A stretch of DNA of 33,649 nt from Chloroflexota bacterium (GCA_020848055.1 JADLBB010000278.1:1-33649); one strand, 5' to 3'. Counted from the stretch's first letter, positions 1 through 6,656 are shown. The notes: generated by a model not told the origin, from the letters alone. Numbers and translations are program-made.

Positions 1-192
1 GACGGCTCCACGGACGGCTCCACCGACGGCTCCACGGACGGCTCCACCGACGGCTCCACGGACGGCTTCACGGACGGCTTCATCGACGGCTCCACGGACG
101 GCTTCACGGACGGCTTCATCGACGGCTCCACCGACGGCTCCACCGACGGCTCCACCGACGGCTTCACGGACGGCTTCATCGACGGCTCCACC
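1..192. repeat. 12-bp tandem repeat, 16 units in frame
   Basis: Sixteen consecutive 12-bp units with plus-strand consensus GACGGCTYCAYS differ at only three or four positions. On the minus strand they encode GGAV, DEAV, REAV and RGAV tetrapeptides inside the DUF6745-like gene. The array continues to the window edge, so its full length is unknown. Units of 12 bp keep the frame whatever their number, so copy number can change without breaking the gene. Confidence 0.95.
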
Positions 193-426
193 GCCGAGCA
201 TGTGGGCGGCAATCGGTCCCGCCGTCGCCACGACCAGTGGCGACGGGCACCACACGATGACCTTGGGTTCGGGCAGCCCGGCATAGCGGTAGCAGGCGCG
301 AGCCGCCTCCTCGAAGCGCGGCCGGTCCGCTGGGGCGGTGGCCAGCCCCACCGCGATCCAGCGGTCCGCCCACTCATCGAAGCGGGCCTCCTGCTCTGGC
401 GTCAGGCGCGTGATGCGCTTCGGCAT
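1..426 (-). CDS. DUF6745-like repeat protein, N-terminal part (runs off the window)
   Basis: The first 142 codons are open and no stop is reached before the window edge, so the C-terminus is missing. The N-terminus (MPKRITRLTPEQEARFDEWA, then RWIAVGLATAPADRPRFEEA and CYRYAGLPEPKVIVW) resembles the DUF6745 family of actinobacterial and phage proteins, whose function is unknown to me. After the segment GPIAAHMLGG (about residues 69-78) the protein becomes a string of tetrapeptides of the form (D/R/G)(E/G)AV, 16 of them, encoded by a 12-bp tandem repeat. The ATG at 426 overlaps the TGA of the upstream gene by one base (TGATG), which implies coupled translation. The family match is from memory of the motif order; the repeat and start are directly visible. 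Confidence 0.8.
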   Translation of the reverse strand, partial: MPKRITRLTPEQEARFDEWADRWIAVGLATAPADRPRFEEAARACYRYAGLPEPKVIVWCPSPLVVATAGPIAAHMLGGGAVDEAVREAVGGAVGGAVGGAVDEAVREAVRGAVDEAVREAVRGAVGGAVRGAVGGAVRGAV

Positions 427-752
427 CAGTCGGCCACCTGCCGCGGCTCCATGTCGGCCGCGGTGTACTCGCGCTGGCGGATGACCTCGTAGTCGCCCGG
501 CGGCAGGGTGATGGTGGCGTGCTCCTCGTGGACTACATCGACCGAGCTGACGAGGCGCAGGAAGCGGGCTTCCTCGGCATCGGTCAGCAGCGTCGCCTCG
601 GTCGGCGGCGCGGCGATGGCGTGGGCGTGGCCGGTGACCTCGCCGTAGGCCAGCACGATGCGGCCGTTGTCGCGCGGCACGACCTTGGTGCTGTCGGGGA
701 TGCCCTCGACGCGTCGAATGAGCACGTCGCCCTGGCGGTAGATGGTGTCCAT
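426..752 (-). CDS. Conserved phage hypothetical protein, partner of the DUF6745-like gene
   Basis: This 108-aa protein starts MDTIYRQGDVLIRRVEGIP and contains GEVTGHAHAI and ATITLPPGDYEVIRQREYTA. It is predicted to be a small, mainly beta-strand cytoplasmic protein. Similar GDVL / GEVTGHAHAI proteins often lie next to DUF6745 genes; that is recalled, not searched. I chose the ATG at 752 because AAAGGAGG lies about 8 bases upstream. An earlier in-frame ATG at 782 overlaps the stop of the upstream gene but has no comparable ribosome binding site. The same frame remains open far upstream, so automated annotation could wrongly fuse it to the gene that starts at 1301. No catalytic residues are recognised and the biochemical role is unknown. 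Confidence 0.75.
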   Translation of the reverse strand: MDTIYRQGDVLIRRVEGIPDSTKVVPRDNGRIVLAYGEVTGHAHAIAAPPTEATLLTDAEEARFLRLVSSVDVVHEEHATITLPPGDYEVIRQREYTAADMEPRQVAD

Positions 753-781
753 GGATGGTTCCTCCTTTGTTCGGCTAGTCA

Positions 782-1301
782 TCAGTCGGTCCCTCCGTAC
801 GTCGGCCAGCAGCGCGAGCACAGGCCGCTGCTGAGCCAGTAGCAGCCGCCCTGGCAGGCGCGCTCGGTGGTGCACCCGCAGCCGCGGCAGGTCTCCGGCG
901 GCGCGCTGGCCGGGCTCCAGCGCCAGGCGTCGGCGCAGGGCGAGGACCGCGGCCCGGCCGTTGTCGGCGACGTGCGACGAGGCGGCGGGCGACGCCGAGC
1001 CGCCCGCCGTTGCCCCCTCGTCCACCGCGGCAGGCCCTACGCGCTTCCGCGGCTGCTTGGTGCCCGCGGCCGCCGACCGGGGAAGAGAGCCGGCGGCACG
1101 CGGGGTGTCGGGGCCAGCGGCAGACGGAGGTGCCGCCGCTGGCCCGACGGCCGATGGCGCCTCGCTGGACGCCGGGTCGGCCTGCTCAATGAGGGCGGTC
1201 AGCTGGTCGCGCGTCTCGCGCAGCCAGGCAAGCTCGCGCTCGCGGGTGGTGATCTGTTCGTCGGCCAGGTCGCGGGCCGCGGTCAGGTGCTGGACGATCA
1301 T
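782..1301 (-). CDS. Helical, Ala/Pro-linker and Cys-rich zinc-binding-like protein; reading frame apparently shifted
   Basis: The start at 1301 (MIVQHLTAARDLADEQITTR) begins a helical, charged segment of about 40 residues and then an Ala/Pro/Ser-rich linker. In the same frame the sequence after about position 960 becomes Arg-rich and unlike a real protein. The frame read one base later (+1) instead encodes a convincing Cys-rich module, ETCRGCGCTTERACQGGCYW followed by SGLCSRCWPTYGGTD and a TGA at 782-784. That Cys frame has no ATG, GTG or TTG start of its own and is closed upstream by a TAG around 1033. The simplest reading is one gene of about 172 aa carrying a one-base insertion, a sequencing error, or a translational +1 shift between about 905 and 1030. 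The Cys spacing resembles small zinc-binding phage proteins. Its ATG overlaps the stop of the gene starting at 1537. Confidence 0.55.
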
Positions 1302-1537
1302 CCGCCCAGCCCCTCACGCGCCTGCCCGATCTCGTGGTAGGCAGCGTTGATCTGGATCCGTTCGCGGTGTGGTCCGAGCACCTCGGCCGCCTGGTTGAGG
1401 AAGGTGATGGCCCGACGCACTGCGCGGCACGGATCGCAGTACAGGCGATTCGCCCGCGAATCAGGCGGCAGGGTCTCCTGACACCGGCGACACAGCCCGA
1501 GGGCCACAGCGCTCGTGTACAAAGCCTCAGCAGGCAT
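1298..1537 (-). CDS. Small zinc-ribbon-like protein
   Basis: This 79-aa protein has two CxxC pairs (LCRRCQE near residue 15 and YCDPCRAV near residue 34), as in zinc ribbons, followed by a helical tail. No family is recognised. It starts at an ATG directly after the TAG of the gene that ends at 1538, and its stop overlaps the next start at 1301 (ATGA), so it sits inside the coupled early operon. A role in nucleic-acid or protein binding is possible but only suggested by the Cys pairs. Confidence 0.7.
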   Translation of the reverse strand: MPAEALYTSAVALGLCRRCQETLPPDSRANRLYCDPCRAVRRAITFLNQAAEVLGPHRERIQINAAYHEIGQAREGLGG

Positions 1538-1792
1538 CTACTCGGCCCCCGCCAGCTCGCGGGCCTCGGCGACCACGGCCTCGGGGTCCTGGCCCCAGAG
1601 AATGCACACCGGCTTGTCGAGCCCGGCGACTTCGACGTGATCGAAGCAACGCCCGTGCTGCGCCTGGCGCGCCATCTCGGAGACCTTGGCCGCGGGGATC
1701 CGCATCGGCTTGCCGGTCTTCTTGCTCAGCGCGTCGCGCCCGAGCGTCGGCAGGTTCGCGGCGCGCGGCTTGTGGACGGTCGGTCTGCTCAT
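1538..1792 (-). CDS. Small basic hypothetical protein
   Basis: This 84-aa protein starts MSRPTVHKPRAANLPTLGRD and is basic in its N-terminal half and acidic at its end (PEAVVAEARELAGAE). The start is supported by GGAGG a few bases upstream and by a 4-bp overlap (ATGA) with the stop of the gene ending at 1789. The central KPMRIPAAKVSEMARQ could be helical. No domain is recognised, and the function is unknown. Confidence 0.65.
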   Translation of the reverse strand: MSRPTVHKPRAANLPTLGRDALSKKTGKPMRIPAAKVSEMARQAQHGRCFDHVEVAGLDKPVCILWGQDPEAVVAEARELAGAE

Positions 1793-2118
1793 CGCGACCT
1801 CCTCGGCGTATCGCCCAGCACCCGCCGCCAGCAGCCATCGCAGGCCGCCGCGGCGATGCCGGTGGTGACGGTGGTGCGCACGGCGCGCGGCACCAGGCGG
1901 CCGCACTCGCTGCGGTCGTGGGCCGGGTGCACCAGGTGCACCGCGTCGCGGAAGCGGGCCCAGCCCCAGCCCTGCTCCTGGATCCGGATCCAGTAGGCGA
2001 CCGGCACGCCGGCGGCCGCCGCGGCGGCGCGGGTGCGCTCGCCGACGCACAGTCCGCACTCGGGGCCGGTGGCGGCGTGGTGGCAGGTGTTCGGCGCCGT
2101 GCCCACTGCGACAGTCAT
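1789..2118 (-). CDS. Small Cys/His protein, possible zinc binding
   Basis: This 109-aa protein starts MTVAVGTAPNTCHHAATGPE. Cys/His clusters occur at the N-terminus (TCHHA, CGLC) and C-terminus (ACDGCWRR), separated by a segment with an aromatic-rich stretch (WIRIQEQGWGWARF). The separation of two Cys pairs suggests a zinc-stabilised fold, but I recognise no family. It begins five bases after the stop of a 41-aa membrane protein gene and overlaps the next start by 4 bp, as expected for the early operon. Confidence 0.6.
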   Translation of the reverse strand: MTVAVGTAPNTCHHAATGPECGLCVGERTRAAAAAAGVPVAYWIRIQEQGWGWARFRDAVHLVHPAHDRSECGRLVPRAVRTTVTTGIAAAACDGCWRRVLGDTPRRSR

Positions 2119-2121
2119 GGC

Positions 2122-2247
2122 TCAGCCCGGCCAGTCGTCGTCGATGCCGAGCCGACGCAGGACGAGGGTCAGCACCACGAGGAGGAGGAGCCCGCCGGCG
2201 AGGAGAACCGTCCAGGCGAAGAGCTCGGCGGTCACGGTGGTGGCCAT
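2122..2247 (-). CDS. 41-aa single-pass membrane protein
   Basis: The frame reads MATTVTAELFAWTVLLAGGL, then a run of Leu/Val (LLLVVLTLVL), RRLGIDDDWPG and a TGA. One hydrophobic helix spans about residues 9-31, followed by a basic stop-transfer pair (RR) and an acidic tail, so an N-out, C-in topology is likely by the positive-inside rule. GGGAG lies about 9 bases before the ATG. It sits between SSB and a Cys-rich gene with almost no spacer, which argues that it is real despite its size. The function is unknown. Confidence 0.65.
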   Translation of the reverse strand: MATTVTAELFAWTVLLAGGLLLLVVLTLVLRRLGIDDDWPG

Positions 2248-2251
2248 CGGA

Positions 2252-2731
2252 TCAGCTCCCGAAGTCGATGTCGTCGACGGTGAGCGCCGGCTGGGCGGGT
2301 GCCGTTGCCGGGGCCGCCGCGGCGATCGGCTGCCGGTCGGGCGCGCCGGGCGGGCTGGCGGCGGGGATCGGCGGCTCGGCCGACTGGCCGTTGGCCTCGT
2401 CGCGCTCGGCCTTCTCGAGCGACAGAACGCGGGCGAACTTCAGCTCGAGTGCGGTGCCCTCGCGGCCATCACGGGTGGTGTAGTCGCGCCGCTCGAGCTG
2501 GCCCTCGGCGTAGACCCGGTGGCCCTTGCGCAGCTTCTCGGCGGCGCGTTCGGCGGCCTCGTCCCAGAGCTCGACGTTCAGCCAGAGGGTCTGGTCGGCC
2601 CACGACCCGTCGGGCTGCTTCTTGCCGATGTTGTTGGCCAGCCGCAGGTTGACGACGGCCTTGCCGCTGGGCGTGAATTTCATCTCCGGGTCGGCGCCCA
2701 GGTTGCCGATCACGGTCAGGCGGTTGAGCAT
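2252..2731 (-). CDS. ssb: Single-stranded DNA-binding protein
   Basis: This 159-aa protein has the classic SSB OB-fold start MLNRLTVIGNLGADPEMKFT, followed by GKAVVNLRLANN, the WLNVELWDEAAERAAEKL segment and VYAEGQLERRDYTTRDGREG. A Pro/Ala-rich disordered linker leads to an acidic C-terminal tip (VDDIDFGS), comparable to the tail that recruits replication and repair proteins in bacterial SSBs, although it ends FGS rather than the usual PF. It binds and protects single-stranded DNA during phage replication and recombination. The ATG at 2731 is the only start consistent with the family N-terminus. It lies between the directionality factor and small genes in the early operon, close to the exonuclease. 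Confidence 0.95.
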   Translation of the reverse strand: MLNRLTVIGNLGADPEMKFTPSGKAVVNLRLANNIGKKQPDGSWADQTLWLNVELWDEAAERAAEKLRKGHRVYAEGQLERRDYTTRDGREGTALELKFARVLSLEKAERDEANGQSAEPPIPAASPPGAPDRQPIAAAAPATAPAQPALTVDDIDFGS

Positions 2732-2733
2732 GG

Positions 2734-3915
2734 TCAGGACTCCTGTGTGGGGGCGGCGCCGGCCGGCTCGAGTGGCGCGCCGGCGACCTCCTCGACCCGG
2801 GCCTCGAGGGCCGCCTGTGCCTTCGCCGTGAGCGTCGCGATGTCCTCGGCGCTGACCTCGGACCACGAGCCGTACGGTCCCTCGCCGTTCTGGGCGCGGA
2901 TGGCGTTGACGGCGGCGAGCAGGGCATCGGGGTCCTTGCCGGCGGCGCGAACCAGCTCGAGCATCACGTCGACCGGGTCGCGGGGAGCCGGAGGCGCGGC
3001 GACGGGGGGAGTGCCGCCGGCCTCCGGCGTCGTGGAGGGGGCAGGAGCGGGTGTGTCCGCCGTCTCCTGCCCCCCAGCCGGCGCGTCGAGAGTGCCTTCG
3101 ACTGCCGGCTGTTCAATGGCCGCCCGCTGGATACCAGACGGCGGGATCTCGACCGCGCCGTTGGCTCGCGGCGCCTTCGGCTCGGGCGGTGCGCTCTGCT
3201 CGGCAATCGAGGGCGCCGATTCCAACTGTGGCAGGGGAGTGAATCCAGTCGCCTGCTCGAGGCCCATGGCCGGCGCCGAGGCGTTCAGTAGGGCGGCGGG
3301 GCTGACCTCGACGTCGAGCACCGGCACCGCGTAGCGCAGCGTCTGCGTCTTGCCCTTGGCCTGCTTCTTGGTCGAGCGCTGCTCGAGCCGCAGCCGCGCG
3401 GGCAGGAGGGCACCTCGTCCGGCGGCGGCGATGAGGAGCTCGACGACGCTGGCCAGCTCGCGCGCGGCGTACCAGCCCTGCGTGTCCAGCCGCCACACCC
3501 CGAGCCCGGGCAGGTCGGGCAGCAGGACCGACAGCCGGGTGTGCGGGGTGCACTCGCGGTTCTCGGGATCGCAGCGGCACGGGCCCTGGGTCAGCTGCTC
3601 GGTGACGCCGTCGCAGCGGCGCTGGCAGCCGCCGGCGCTCCACAGCTCGTAGGCCTGGCTGAACGACAGGTCAGACGGCGGGACGATCACGTCGAGCGAG
3701 TCGCGCTCGGTCGTCACCTGCCACTGCTTGCCGGCCGGCGCCTCCCACTCGGTGACCTTGCCGCCGAACGCGGCCGCGGCCTGCTCGATGCGCAGCCGGT
3801 CGGCGCTGGTCAGCCGGAAGGTCTCGAGCTTCGACGGTCGGCCGCCCGACACCTTCTCGCCGATCCGGATCCGGCCGGCCTCGCGGATCGATCGTTGCAG
3901 GTCGACGATGCTCAT
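2734..3915 (-). CDS. Gp3-like recombination directionality factor
   Basis: This 393-aa protein starts MSIVDLQRSIREAGRIRIGE, and its first 190 or so residues match the Gp3-like family named after phiC31 gp3: RPSKLETFRLTSADRLRIEQ, then LSFSQAYELWSAGGCQRRCD, a Cys cluster (C97, C101, C113, C115, C122) and LLPDLPGLGVWRLDTQGWYA. In phiC31, gp3 binds the serine integrase and turns it from integration to excision. A serine recombinase in this window (32487-33649) fits that role. From about residue 235 to the end is a long Pro/Ala/Glu-rich extension with a helical tail (DPVDVMLELVRAAGKDPDAL), longer than I expect for gp3. GGAGG precedes the ATG at 3915, which overlaps the exonuclease stop by 4 bp. 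A regulatory role other than excision is possible because Gp3-like proteins also occur away from integrases. Confidence 0.8.
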   Translation of the reverse strand: MSIVDLQRSIREAGRIRIGEKVSGGRPSKLETFRLTSADRLRIEQAAAAFGGKVTEWEAPAGKQWQVTTERDSLDVIVPPSDLSFSQAYELWSAGGCQRRCDGVTEQLTQGPCRCDPENRECTPHTRLSVLLPDLPGLGVWRLDTQGWYAARELASVVELLIAAAGRGALLPARLRLEQRSTKKQAKGKTQTLRYAVPVLDVEVSPAALLNASAPAMGLEQATGFTPLPQLESAPSIAEQSAPPEPKAPRANGAVEIPPSGIQRAAIEQPAVEGTLDAPAGGQETADTPAPAPSTTPEAGGTPPVAAPPAPRDPVDVMLELVRAAGKDPDALLAAVNAIRAQNGEGPYGSWSEVSAEDIATLTAKAQAALEARVEEVAGAPLEPAGAAPTQES

Positions 3916-4829
3916 CGGGCTCCTCCTGGGGCGACGAGCGGCGCGCTCATCACGTTCTTGCTGGTCTGGTACAGCCACCGCGCGCTGTCGCGGATGGCGA
4001 GGAAGGCCTCGAACACCTCGTCGTCGCAGCGGATCGGGTACGCCTCGCAGGACTCGGGGGTGATGTGGATCACGAGGCCGGTGTCGACGGGCGGCATCGG
4101 CACCGCCATCGCCTCCTCGCCCGGTGACAGGGCGTAGTAGCGCCGCCGGAAGCGCTCGACCCGCCGCGGCCGCCAGGCGGCGGCGAACTTGGCGTGGCGG
4201 TAGGCCGCGATCTGGGGGGCGACCTGCTCGGGGTACGGCTTGGTCGGATTGCCTGATGCATCGACCACGCTGCGCGTGCTCTTCTTGTCGGCCAGGAAGC
4301 GGACGCCGTCGATGACGAGGATGTTGTCGAGCGTCCCGCCGTAGCCGAGGTCGGGGTTGTAGACGGCCATCTCGGTGGCCTCGAAGACGGGTGAGAATCG
4401 CTGCAGCCAGCGGTCGTACTGGTCCAGGAAGGGCAGGACCTCGGCGTCGACCTCAGGCCGCTTGCCGGTCAGCTCGTACTCCTCGGCCGCGGCATGGACC
4501 GCGGTGCCCAGGTCGGTCGCCGAGCGCACCCCGCGCGGCTTGCGGAACCGGGCGTCGCGCAGCCACTTGATTACCGCACAGCTCGCGGCGCTGGTGTGCG
4601 GGCAGCCGGGGTCGTCGTCGGCCAGCATCCCGCGCCAGGTCGACTCGGAATGGACCGCGGCCAGGGCGGCCTGCTCGGCAGCCCAGAACAGCAGCGCCGG
4701 CTTGTCGATCGCGCCGAGCAGGGTGGTGACCGACCAGAACAGCCGGTCGTCGGGCTCGGCGCTGACCTCGATCTCGGGCTGGCCGACGACGCCGGCGTGA
4801 CCCGGGAAGCTGATGACGTCAGCGGTCAT
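3912..4829 (-). CDS. PD-(D/E)XK nuclease (RecB/Cas4-like phage exonuclease)
   Basis: This 305-aa protein carries the motif series of the PD-(D/E)XK nuclease fold: GTAVHAAAEEY (residues 108-118, His112), E150/E153, GGTLDNIL (164-171, Asp168), LADKKSTRS (179-187, the D-x-K core with Asp181 and Lys183), and PEQVAPQIAAYR (200-211, the Q-x3-Y helix). These residues coordinate Mg2+ and hydrolyse DNA in RecB- and Cas4-type enzymes. C76 and C84 could contribute to a metal site, but a full 4Fe-4S cluster is not evident. Its position just before the directionality factor and SSB fits a phage recombination or replication module. The ATG at 4829 overlaps the stop of the preceding gene (ATGA). No separate RecT-like annealing protein is recognised. 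Confidence 0.8.
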   Translation of the reverse strand: MTADVISFPGHAGVVGQPEIEVSAEPDDRLFWSVTTLLGAIDKPALLFWAAEQAALAAVHSESTWRGMLADDDPGCPHTSAASCAVIKWLRDARFRKPRGVRSATDLGTAVHAAAEEYELTGKRPEVDAEVLPFLDQYDRWLQRFSPVFEATEMAVYNPDLGYGGTLDNILVIDGVRFLADKKSTRSVVDASGNPTKPYPEQVAPQIAAYRHAKFAAAWRPRRVERFRRRYYALSPGEEAMAVPMPPVDTGLVIHITPESCEAYPIRCDDEVFEAFLAIRDSARWLYQTSKNVMSAPLVAPGGAR

Positions 4830-5149
4830 GCCGCGTCCCACGCCGCGTCGACGCCGGAACGCCGCCCGCCCTGCAGGACCGCCAGGATCCCGGCGGCGTC
4901 GGTCGGCGCCCGGCCCTCCGGCAGCCGGTAGCCGGTGCGCCACTCGATCGAGCGCCGGGCCTTGCGCCGGTGGCTGCAGTCGCGGGCGCCGAAGCTGGCC
5001 GCGGTGCACTGGCAGGTCATGGACAGGTCGCGCTGGACGACGACCAGGTGGGCCGGCTCGCCCGATGCACTGCGGACGCGGAACACCGGCAGCGGCCGGG
5101 TCCGCACCAGGAACGCGCGGCGGCGGTCGGGGGTGGCGGCGCGGGTCAT
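4826..5149 (-). CDS. SWIM-type zinc-finger-like protein
   Basis: This 107-aa protein contains SMTCQCTAASFGARDCSHRR, a CxC ... CxH arrangement like the SWIM zinc finger, preceded by beta-strand-like segments (FRVRSASGEPAHLVVVQRD). SWIM motifs occur in DNA-associated and recombination-associated proteins. The C-terminal half (RAPTDAAGILAVLQGGRRSG) has no known domain. It is coupled by 4-bp overlaps to the genes on both sides and lies directly upstream of the exonuclease, so a link to DNA processing is plausible but inferred. Confidence 0.7.
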   Translation of the reverse strand: MTRAATPDRRRAFLVRTRPLPVFRVRSASGEPAHLVVVQRDLSMTCQCTAASFGARDCSHRRKARRSIEWRTGYRLPEGRAPTDAAGILAVLQGGRRSGVDAAWDAA

Positions 5150-5367
5150 ATGGACATCCCCGCCTCGCCGTCGAGGGCCATCGTGTCGGCCACCGTGGAG
5201 TACAGACCGGCATCGAAGTCAGAGCCGTGGACGCCATACATCCAGCGCCCGATGAAGTTGGTTCGTGCTCCGACGATGGGTTCGCCGCAGCCGCGCTGGC
5301 CGCAGATCAGCCGGCGGGTGCCGTCGGGGACGGTGACCACCTTGTAGCGAAGATCATGGCGCTTCAT
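5146..5367 (-). CDS. Small hypothetical protein
   Basis: This 73-aa protein starts MKRHDLRYKVVTVPDGTRRL and has one close Cys pair (CGQRGCGEP) that could bind a metal together with His residues. The remainder (TNFIGRWMYGVHGSDFDAGL) is not recognised. It is joined to neighbours by ATGA overlaps (stop at 5146 with start at 5149; start at 5367 with stop at 5364), which is the main evidence that it is translated. Confidence 0.6.
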   Translation of the reverse strand: MKRHDLRYKVVTVPDGTRRLICGQRGCGEPIVGARTNFIGRWMYGVHGSDFDAGLYSTVADTMALDGEAGMSI

Positions 5368-5624
5368 TCGCCCGGTCCCCCGAACAGGGCGATGTATTCG
5401 GCCGTGTCGTGTGCAAAGCAGGCGAGCGCCGCGTAGGCCGCGTCCGCGGCGTCGGACACCGTGACGGGTAGGCTGTCGTCATCGAGGAAGCAGACCTGGA
5501 TGCCGGGCTCGAACCAGTCGTTCGGCGTCTGGACCAAGCACTCGGCGTGGGCCCTGAGGTCGCCCAGCTCGTCGACGCTGTCGCCCGACCGCCGGGCATC
5601 GATGAGGGTGTCGAGGTCGGTCAT
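5364..5624 (-). CDS. Small acidic hypothetical protein
   Basis: This 86-aa protein starts MTDLDTLIDARRSGDSVDEL and is strongly acidic, with predicted helices and a central beta segment (FEPGIQVCFLDDDSLPVTVS). No family is recognised. I chose the ATG at 5624 because it overlaps the TGA of the upstream gene (stop at 5621). The longer frame upstream is Arg-rich and is the antisense-type shadow of neighbouring genes. Confidence 0.6.
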   Translation of the reverse strand: MTDLDTLIDARRSGDSVDELGDLRAHAECLVQTPNDWFEPGIQVCFLDDDSLPVTVSDAADAAYAALACFAHDTAEYIALFGGPGE

Positions 5625-5839
5625 GCCCGCAGCCTCTCCGGCACGTCGCCGCGCTGCGCCACCGGCCGCGGGCCCTCGACGACCTCGACGCCCTCGCGCA
5701 TCTGGCGCTGGCGGCCGTCGCCGTTGATCCCGCTGACGTTGCCGTGGACGTCGACCGCGAACACGCGCATCGTCTCGACGTGCTCGGTGCTGCCGACCGG
5801 CCCGCGGACCAGGGAGTCGAGGCGGACGGGGGCGGTCAT
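5621..5839 (-). CDS. Small hypothetical protein
   Basis: This 72-aa protein starts MTAPVRLDSLVRGPVGSTEH. It includes a beta-like segment (TMRVFAVDVHGNVSGINGDG) followed by a basic and then charged tail. I recognise no domain. Both ends overlap neighbouring genes by four bases, as in the rest of the early operon, so it is probably expressed together with them. Confidence 0.55.
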   Translation of the reverse strand: MTAPVRLDSLVRGPVGSTEHVETMRVFAVDVHGNVSGINGDGRQRQMREGVEVVEGPRPVAQRGDVPERLRA

Positions 5840-6147
5840 CCCCGGTAGGCCTCCACGGCGCCGCCGGCACCCAGCGACGGATCCTCGAGGTCGACCTCTA
5901 TCGCGCGCTCACGGGCACGCTCGTCGGCCTCTTCGGCGACCGCCGCGGCGATGTACTCGCGGACCGTCTGGTACGCCGACAGGCGACCCTCGGCCCGATG
6001 GTGGGCGGTCTGGCCGATATGGTCGATTGTCTCGCCGTCGAAGCAAGCGGCCTGCTCGCTGTCGATGCGCTTGACCAGCAGATCCTCGAGCTCGGCGAAG
6101 GTGAACACCGACGGGTGAAGCGGTGTGGCCCGGCGGGCGATCGTCAT
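5836..6147 (-). CDS. Hypothetical helical protein
   Basis: This 103-aa protein starts MTIARRATPLHPSVFTFAEL. It is predicted to be mostly helical, with an acidic C-terminal half (AAAVAEEADERARERAIEVD). An alternative start 27 bases upstream (6174) is possible, but the ATG at 6147 overlaps the stop of the membrane protein gene (ATGA), the pattern seen across the operon. The function is unknown. Confidence 0.6.
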   Translation of the reverse strand: MTIARRATPLHPSVFTFAELEDLLVKRIDSEQAACFDGETIDHIGQTAHHRAEGRLSAYQTVREYIAAAVAEEADERARERAIEVDLEDPSLGAGGAVEAYRG

Positions 6148-6410
6148 CGCGGCACGTCCCCGGCCATGAGCCACAGCAGCAGCGGTGCGCCGATGAACAG
6201 CGTCCCGAACACGATGACGCCGACGATGACCTCGACCGCGTCGTCGACGGTGCCGATCTCGACCCCCATGAACGACGGGGGCGGGGGGCGTCGAACGGGA
6301 CGCGGTGGCAGCTCGTCGAGGTAGGAGTGAGCCGGACGGCGATAGCGGCGATCCCAGCCGCCGTCGTTGCGGATCCGACCGATGACCTGGTCGGCGTCGT
6401 GAGCGGTCAT
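6144..6410 (-). CDS. Membrane protein with basic, Pro-rich N-terminus
   Basis: This 88-aa protein has a charged N-terminal region (GRIRNDGGWDRRYRRPAHSY), a Pro/Arg stretch (PPRPVRRPPPPS), and one hydrophobic C-terminal helix (VEVIVGVIVFGTLFIGAPLL), ending WLMAGDVPR. The basic N-terminus should remain in the cytoplasm. Early-expressed single-pass phage membrane proteins are often accessory or superinfection-exclusion factors, but nothing here is specific. The ATG at 6410 overlaps the TGA of the 57-aa gene at 6407. Confidence 0.65.
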   Translation of the reverse strand: MTAHDADQVIGRIRNDGGWDRRYRRPAHSYLDELPPRPVRRPPPPSFMGVEIGTVDDAVEVIVGVIVFGTLFIGAPLLLWLMAGDVPR

Positions 6411-6580
6411 ACCGCGTGCTCCAGCCGCGCGATGACGAGGCGGGCGGTCTGCTCCAGGCGCGCCACGGTCAGGCGGGCGCCGAGCTCAGTGCGGGCGATG
6501 ACGAACCGGGGTGCCTGGCCGAAGCGGCGAGCGACGCGGAAGCGTCGAAGCGGCTTCGCGCGGGGGAGGATCGGTACCAT
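6407..6580 (-). CDS. 57-aa basic hypothetical protein
   Basis: The frame reads MVPILPRAKPLRRFRVARRF, then GQAPRFVIARTELGARLTVA and RLEQTARLVIARLEHAV before a TGA at 6407. The N-terminal half is very basic. The C-terminal half contains two similar heptad-like stretches (ARLEQTARLVI and ARLEHAV) that could form an amphipathic helix. GAAAGGAG lies about 10 bases upstream of the ATG, a good ribosome binding site. It follows a 46-bp inverted repeat in the leader. No family is recognised. Confidence 0.6.
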   Translation of the reverse strand: MVPILPRAKPLRRFRVARRFGQAPRFVIARTELGARLTVARLEQTARLVIARLEHAV

Positions 6581-6601
6581 TTGCTGTAGGCTCCTTTCGC
6601 T

Positions 6602-6647
6602 GACGCCGTTCCCACTCCGTCTTCGTGGGCTGAGAGGGAGCGGCGTC
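6602..6647 (-). promoter_or_regulatory. Inverted repeat between the HTH gene and the rest of the early operon
   Basis: GACGCCGTTCCC (6602-6613) and GGGAGCGGCGTC (6636-6647) are complementary at 11 of 12 positions, with a 22-base loop. A nested alternative stem, CCCAC (6611-6615) with GTGGG (6625-6629), could form instead. It begins just after the TAA of the HTH gene and ends before the ribosome binding site of the 57-aa gene. There is no T-run, so it is not a typical intrinsic terminator; attenuation, RNA processing or a protein-binding site are all possible. Confidence 0.5.
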
Positions 6648-6656
6648 GGTGTGCCC

